DNA from: Lewinellaceae bacterium
GTDB taxonomy: Bacteria > Bacteroidota > Bacteroidia > Chitinophagales > Saprospiraceae
Assembly (NCBI GenBank): GCA_020636325.1
Contig: JACJYC010000002.1
Coordinates: 434,001 to 498,000 of the forward strand
DNA length: 64,000 nucleotides
Reading direction: 5' to 3'
Below the pieces are notes generated by a model. The model worked only from the letters and a program-made list of their open reading frames with translations, searched no databases and was not told where the DNA came from. Shown in pieces: positions 61,057 through 64,000 of this stretch. Position 1 is the first letter of the stretch. Each line of letters begins with the position of its first letter. Both the position numbers and the translations under genes were made by a program.

Positions 61057-61875
61057 ATGAAAATCCGACCTGTCCGCGAATATTTCAGCCAATTTTTGTT
61101 TTCCCTTGCCATGATCCCTCAGGCCATTACCTTTATCAAAAAAAAGCGGCTGTGGGAAGGCGTACTCAGCTATGGCTGGGTGTCCAGGATCCTGCTGATC
61201 GGCGCCGTAATCGGCGGATTCAAATTCATGGGGATTTTCCTGAAATGGATGGGGCATATGCAAAACGACTCTCCCCAGGCGGTTGTCAGTCAAATGGGGG
61301 TTCTGGCCAAAGACCTGGCCATCGGCAGTTATGATCTCTTGTTTTCGAGCGGTTCCAAATTCATTATGCTTGCATTGCTCGAAGTGGCCATTTTCCACTT
61401 TGCCCGCAGGGCCCTGGCCGAACTGACCGGAAAAGACAAGGATATCACCTGGAATGACTTTGTTGTGGCCGAAATCCGCATGATCAAAGTCACGGGCCTG
61501 TCCTGGTTGTTTACCCTGTTGTTCTCTATCGGATTTTCAATTTTCTTCGGCATTTTCGGCTTCCTGGCCTGGATGAAACCCATCCTTAACTTTGGCGTTC
61601 AGTGCTTTTTCCTGGGTTTTGCCGTGCTGGACAACTACCAGGAACAATTTCACATGGGCATCCGGGAAAGCCTGAAGTTCAGCCAGAATTTTATCGGTGT
61701 CGCCATGGCATTGGGCATATTCCTGTATTTTGTCCTGATGGTACCGATCGCCGGAGCTGTCGCCGCCCCTTGCATCGCAGCTGTCGCAGCTACGATGGTG
61801 ATGTACAAATTGTCGGACCTGCACCTCCATGGCGTCAACCACAATCACAAGCCCAAATACGAGGAGATGATCTGA
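61057..61875 (+). CDS. EI24/CysZ-like membrane protein
   Basis: 272 residues with about five hydrophobic segments. The features resemble the EI24/CysZ family: an N-terminal MKIRPVREYFSQFLFSLAMIPQAITFIKKKRLW, then FAVLDNYQEQFHMGIRESLKFSQNFIGVAMALGIFLYF, and a short His-rich tail (LHLHGVNHNHKPKYEE). CysZ proteins take up sulfate, but Bacteroidota members are uncharacterised and the family name alone does not fix the function. Confidence 0.65.
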   Translation: MKIRPVREYFSQFLFSLAMIPQAITFIKKKRLWEGVLSYGWVSRILLIGAVIGGFKFMGIFLKWMGHMQNDSPQAVVSQMGVLAKDLAIGSYDLLFSSGSKFIMLALLEVAIFHFARRALAELTGKDKDITWNDFVVAEIRMIKVTGLSWLFTLLFSIGFSIFFGIFGFLAWMKPILNFGVQCFFLGFAVLDNYQEQFHMGIRESLKFSQNFIGVAMALGIFLYFVLMVPIAGAVAAPCIAAVAATMVMYKLSDLHLHGVNHNHKPKYEEMI

Positions 61876-62079
61876 TCCGGGCCTTCTTCATCCCGACGGG
61901 TTTCGGTATTCCCAAATTCGCCCTCCGGCCGCTCTTCTTTTCAGCCGCCTGGCCGATATATCTTTAAAAATCGGACCGGTTTCGGCTACCAGCCTTATTT
62001 TTTTGTCTAAATTTAGCCCTTTCGATCAAAAATGGTTGGGAAGGCCGGGACCGGCTATTGGATTTTTAAACCCATTGGT

Positions 62080-64000
62080 ATGAAACATTGCTACTCATTG
62101 ATCTTTTTCTTCCTGTTGGCCGGCAGTCTCGCCGCTCAACTCCCATGCGAGTATAAGCTCCAGTTGCACGACAGCTTCGGGGACGGCTGGAATGGCGCCA
62201 GTCTTACGCTGCTGACCAGCACGGGTGGTGTAACAACTTATACTTTCACTTCCGGCTACGAAGCGGAATTCACGCTTTCAGTTACCGACGGCATTCAAAT
62301 CAGTTTTATCTATGCTCCGGGCAACTATGAAAATGAAGTGAGCTACACGCTGCTCGATGCCGATGGCCTGGAAGTTTTTTCCGACGGCCCGTTCCCTGCA
62401 ATAGGGCCTGTTTTTACTTTTGCAGTCGTCTGCCCGACCTGTCCGGTTCCGCCCCCCGCAAATGTCAGCGTGGATGATGTACGCGCTTTTACAGCCGATA
62501 TCAGCTGGACCCAATCCGACCCCAACGGCCAATACCTCATCGAATACGACACCACCGGGTTTACGCCCGGCACCGGGCTGGTCAAGTCCGCTCCCGGAAA
62601 AAAAGCCAAACTGACCGGCTTGATGGAGAATACCGAATACGAATTTTACCTATCCGTTATGTGCGCCAACGGAGATACCAGCCACCAGGTGGGTCCCTAT
62701 CCGTTCAAAACACTCTGGGCCAAAAACGTCGGCATAGTCGACGTCGTCACGCCGACTACGGGTTGCAACCTCAGCAGTTCTACCCCCATCAGCGTAACCT
62801 TTAAAAACTTCGGCGGATCGCCACAGTCGCTGTTCGAATTCTACTACAGCGTCAACGGAGATCCGGGGGCCGTCAATCCGCCCACCGATGGGTTTTATAC
62901 CGGCATTCTCGGAAAGGATAGCCTGTATACCATGACCTTTGACGCATCCTATGATTTTTCCGAGCCGGGCGAATACATCATTCAGGCCTGGACGGCCCTT
63001 CAGGGTGACAGCGAAACCACCAATGACACGTTTACCGTCAAGGTGGTCAGTATTCCGACCATAGAATCGCTGCCTTATTACGCCCTTTTTGAAGAATGGA
63101 GCGAAGGCTGGCTGGTCAACCCGGAAAGCTTGAATTCTTCCTGGGAATACGGCCATCCGTCCGGTCCGGAATTGAACGTCGCAGCCAGCGGAAACAACAT
63201 CTGGGCGACCAACCTGGACGGCTCATACAACAATACCGAGCGGGGATTTCTGGAATCGCCCTGTTTTGACTTCAGCGGGCTGACGGAAGACCCGGTTTTG
63301 TCCTTCTCCCTCTGGCTCAACACAGAATTCGATTACGACGGATTATGGGTTGATGTAAGCCGCGACGGCGGAGAAACCTGGGAAAAACTCGGAACCCTCG
63401 GAGAAGGCATCAACTGGTATAACCACAACGATCTCGTACAGGGCCCCTGGTGGAGCGGCGCTCAATTCCTTGGGTGGACAACGGTCCGGCATACGCTCGA
63501 TAACGTAGCCGGCAACCCGAGCGTTCGCCTCCGGTTGTCCTTTTTCACAGACGGATCGGTTGTGCGCGAAGGCGTCGGCGTTGACAATATCTATATCGCC
63601 CCGCAAGTTGCCCGGGACATCCAGGCCTCCAGCGCCAATCACGACCCCATGCTTGATTGCGGCGGTCCGGATGATATTGCCACCATTTCCATCGTCAACC
63701 TGGGAACGGATACCCTCTCGAATATCTCCTTTTCCTACCAGGTGAACGGCGGTAATGTCATCACCGAAAACGTTGACACGCTCACGTTGCTGCCCAACGC
63801 TTCTTATACCTACACATTCGATTCTTCTTTTGATTCCTCGGTACCGGGCGACTATCTCATCAAGGCCTGGGCTTCAGTGGACGGCGATTTGGTACTCATC
63901 AATGATACCATCAACACCGCCTTTTCTACAACCGGCCTGGGCATTCCTTATGTCGTGGATTTCGAACAAGGCAACATTCCCGCAGGATGGGTAGCCGATA
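62080..64000 (+). CDS. Start of a large secreted multidomain protein, cut by the window edge
   Basis: The frame opens at the ATG at 62080 and is still open at 64000 (640 codons visible). Signal peptide 1-20 (ending AGSLAAQ). Residues 30-115 begin with LHDSFGDGWNGASLTLL, a recurrent GDGWNG-type module of secreted proteins. A fibronectin type III domain (about 125-210), a CARDB-like domain (about 215-325), a MAM/concanavalin-like beta-sandwich (about 330-510) and a second CARDB-like domain follow. A T9SS sorting domain is expected beyond the edge. Likely a surface or secreted adhesin; no catalytic motif is visible. Confidence 0.8.
   Translation, partial: MKHCYSLIFFFLLAGSLAAQLPCEYKLQLHDSFGDGWNGASLTLLTSTGGVTTYTFTSGYEAEFTLSVTDGIQISFIYAPGNYENEVSYTLLDADGLEVFSDGPFPAIGPVFTFAVVCPTCPVPPPANVSVDDVRAFTADISWTQSDPNGQYLIEYDTTGFTPGTGLVKSAPGKKAKLTGLMENTEYEFYLSVMCANGDTSHQVGPYPFKTLWAKNVGIVDVVTPTTGCNLSSSTPISVTFKNFGGSPQSLFEFYYSVNGDPGAVNPPTDGFYTGILGKDSLYTMTFDASYDFSEPGEYIIQAWTALQGDSETTNDTFTVKVVSIPTIESLPYYALFEEWSEGWLVNPESLNSSWEYGHPSGPELNVAASGNNIWATNLDGSYNNTERGFLESPCFDFSGLTEDPVLSFSLWLNTEFDYDGLWVDVSRDGGETWEKLGTLGEGINWYNHNDLVQGPWWSGAQFLGWTTVRHTLDNVAGNPSVRLRLSFFTDGSVVREGVGVDNIYIAPQVARDIQASSANHDPMLDCGGPDDIATISIVNLGTDTLSNISFSYQVNGGNVITENVDTLTLLPNASYTYTFDSSFDSSVPGDYLIKAWASVDGDLVLINDTINTAFSTTGLGIPYVVDFEQGNIPAGWVAD

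Noticed and set aside
1..64000. tRNA, rRNA or riboswitch genes
   Set aside because: I read the gaps between genes and saw no cloverleaf-like or rRNA-like stretches, though a covariance search was not possible.

Overview
This 64 kb window looks like the chromosome of a Bacteroidota bacterium, most likely from the Saprospiria (Lewinella/Haliscomenobacter-like). The evidence is two proteins ending in type IX secretion (T9SS) sorting domains, a GldH gliding lipoprotein, FecR/STN and DUF2807 (GIN) proteins, several TAnnTTTG-type -7 boxes, and a G+C content a little above half by eye. I saw no rRNA, tRNA, CRISPR array, prophage or insertion sequence. Family assignments come from reading motifs, not from searches.

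Layout. 1-3.5 kb: the edge-cut start of a secreted M4 metallopeptidase, 30 bp behind a surface protein with a 14-unit hexapeptide repeat, then a small unknown protein. 3.5-13 kb: a PIG-L deacetylase-like exoenzyme, a sodium:solute symporter, hisS, and a huge BNR/Asp-box (sortilin-like) protein whose 5' coding part contains an octanucleotide repeat. 13-20 kb: an alpha/beta hydrolase divergent from a PadR regulator across two operator-like palindromes, an acyl-CoA dehydrogenase divergent from a membrane protein plus cytochrome P450 pair across two other palindromes. 20-30 kb: an LpxD paralogue, two MscS channels flanking nadC, recX, a MurG-like glycosyltransferase, a 30-residue lipoprotein, a GH2 glycosidase and a sugar nucleotidyltransferase. 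30-38 kb: a DUF2807 lipoprotein, an outer-membrane-like protein, an STN/surface-repeat protein with FecR, a membrane LuxR regulator with DUF4199, hemA, a DUF547 lipoprotein and an alpha/beta hydrolase.

38.2-41 kb is the most unusual segment. A frame-broken remnant of an XRE regulator, interrupted at a run of ten G, abuts a 5'-truncated polymorphic toxin whose C-terminus is an AHH-type nuclease. An AT-rich Imm11/DUF1629-like immunity gene follows behind a hairpin and its own -7 box. This resembles a displaced toxin-immunity cassette.

41-64 kb is mostly housekeeping: a TlpA-like protein, MATE exporter, pyruvate kinase, acpP-fabF-rnc, comEC with a four-HhH protein, two T9SS cargo proteins, a minus-strand gldH-dnaJ-grpE-tlpA run, a flavin reductase, an ABC transporter pair, an EI24/CysZ-like membrane protein, and the start of a large secreted multidomain protein.

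A window-wide theme is short tandem repeats (7- or 8-bp units), often in inverted halves that could fold as hairpins. They lie at about 3.46, 7.72, 9.26, 9.64, 15.4, 23.59, 29.52 and 36.55 kb, mostly between genes but twice inside coding sequence. A separate 70-bp element occurs twice at about 90% identity.
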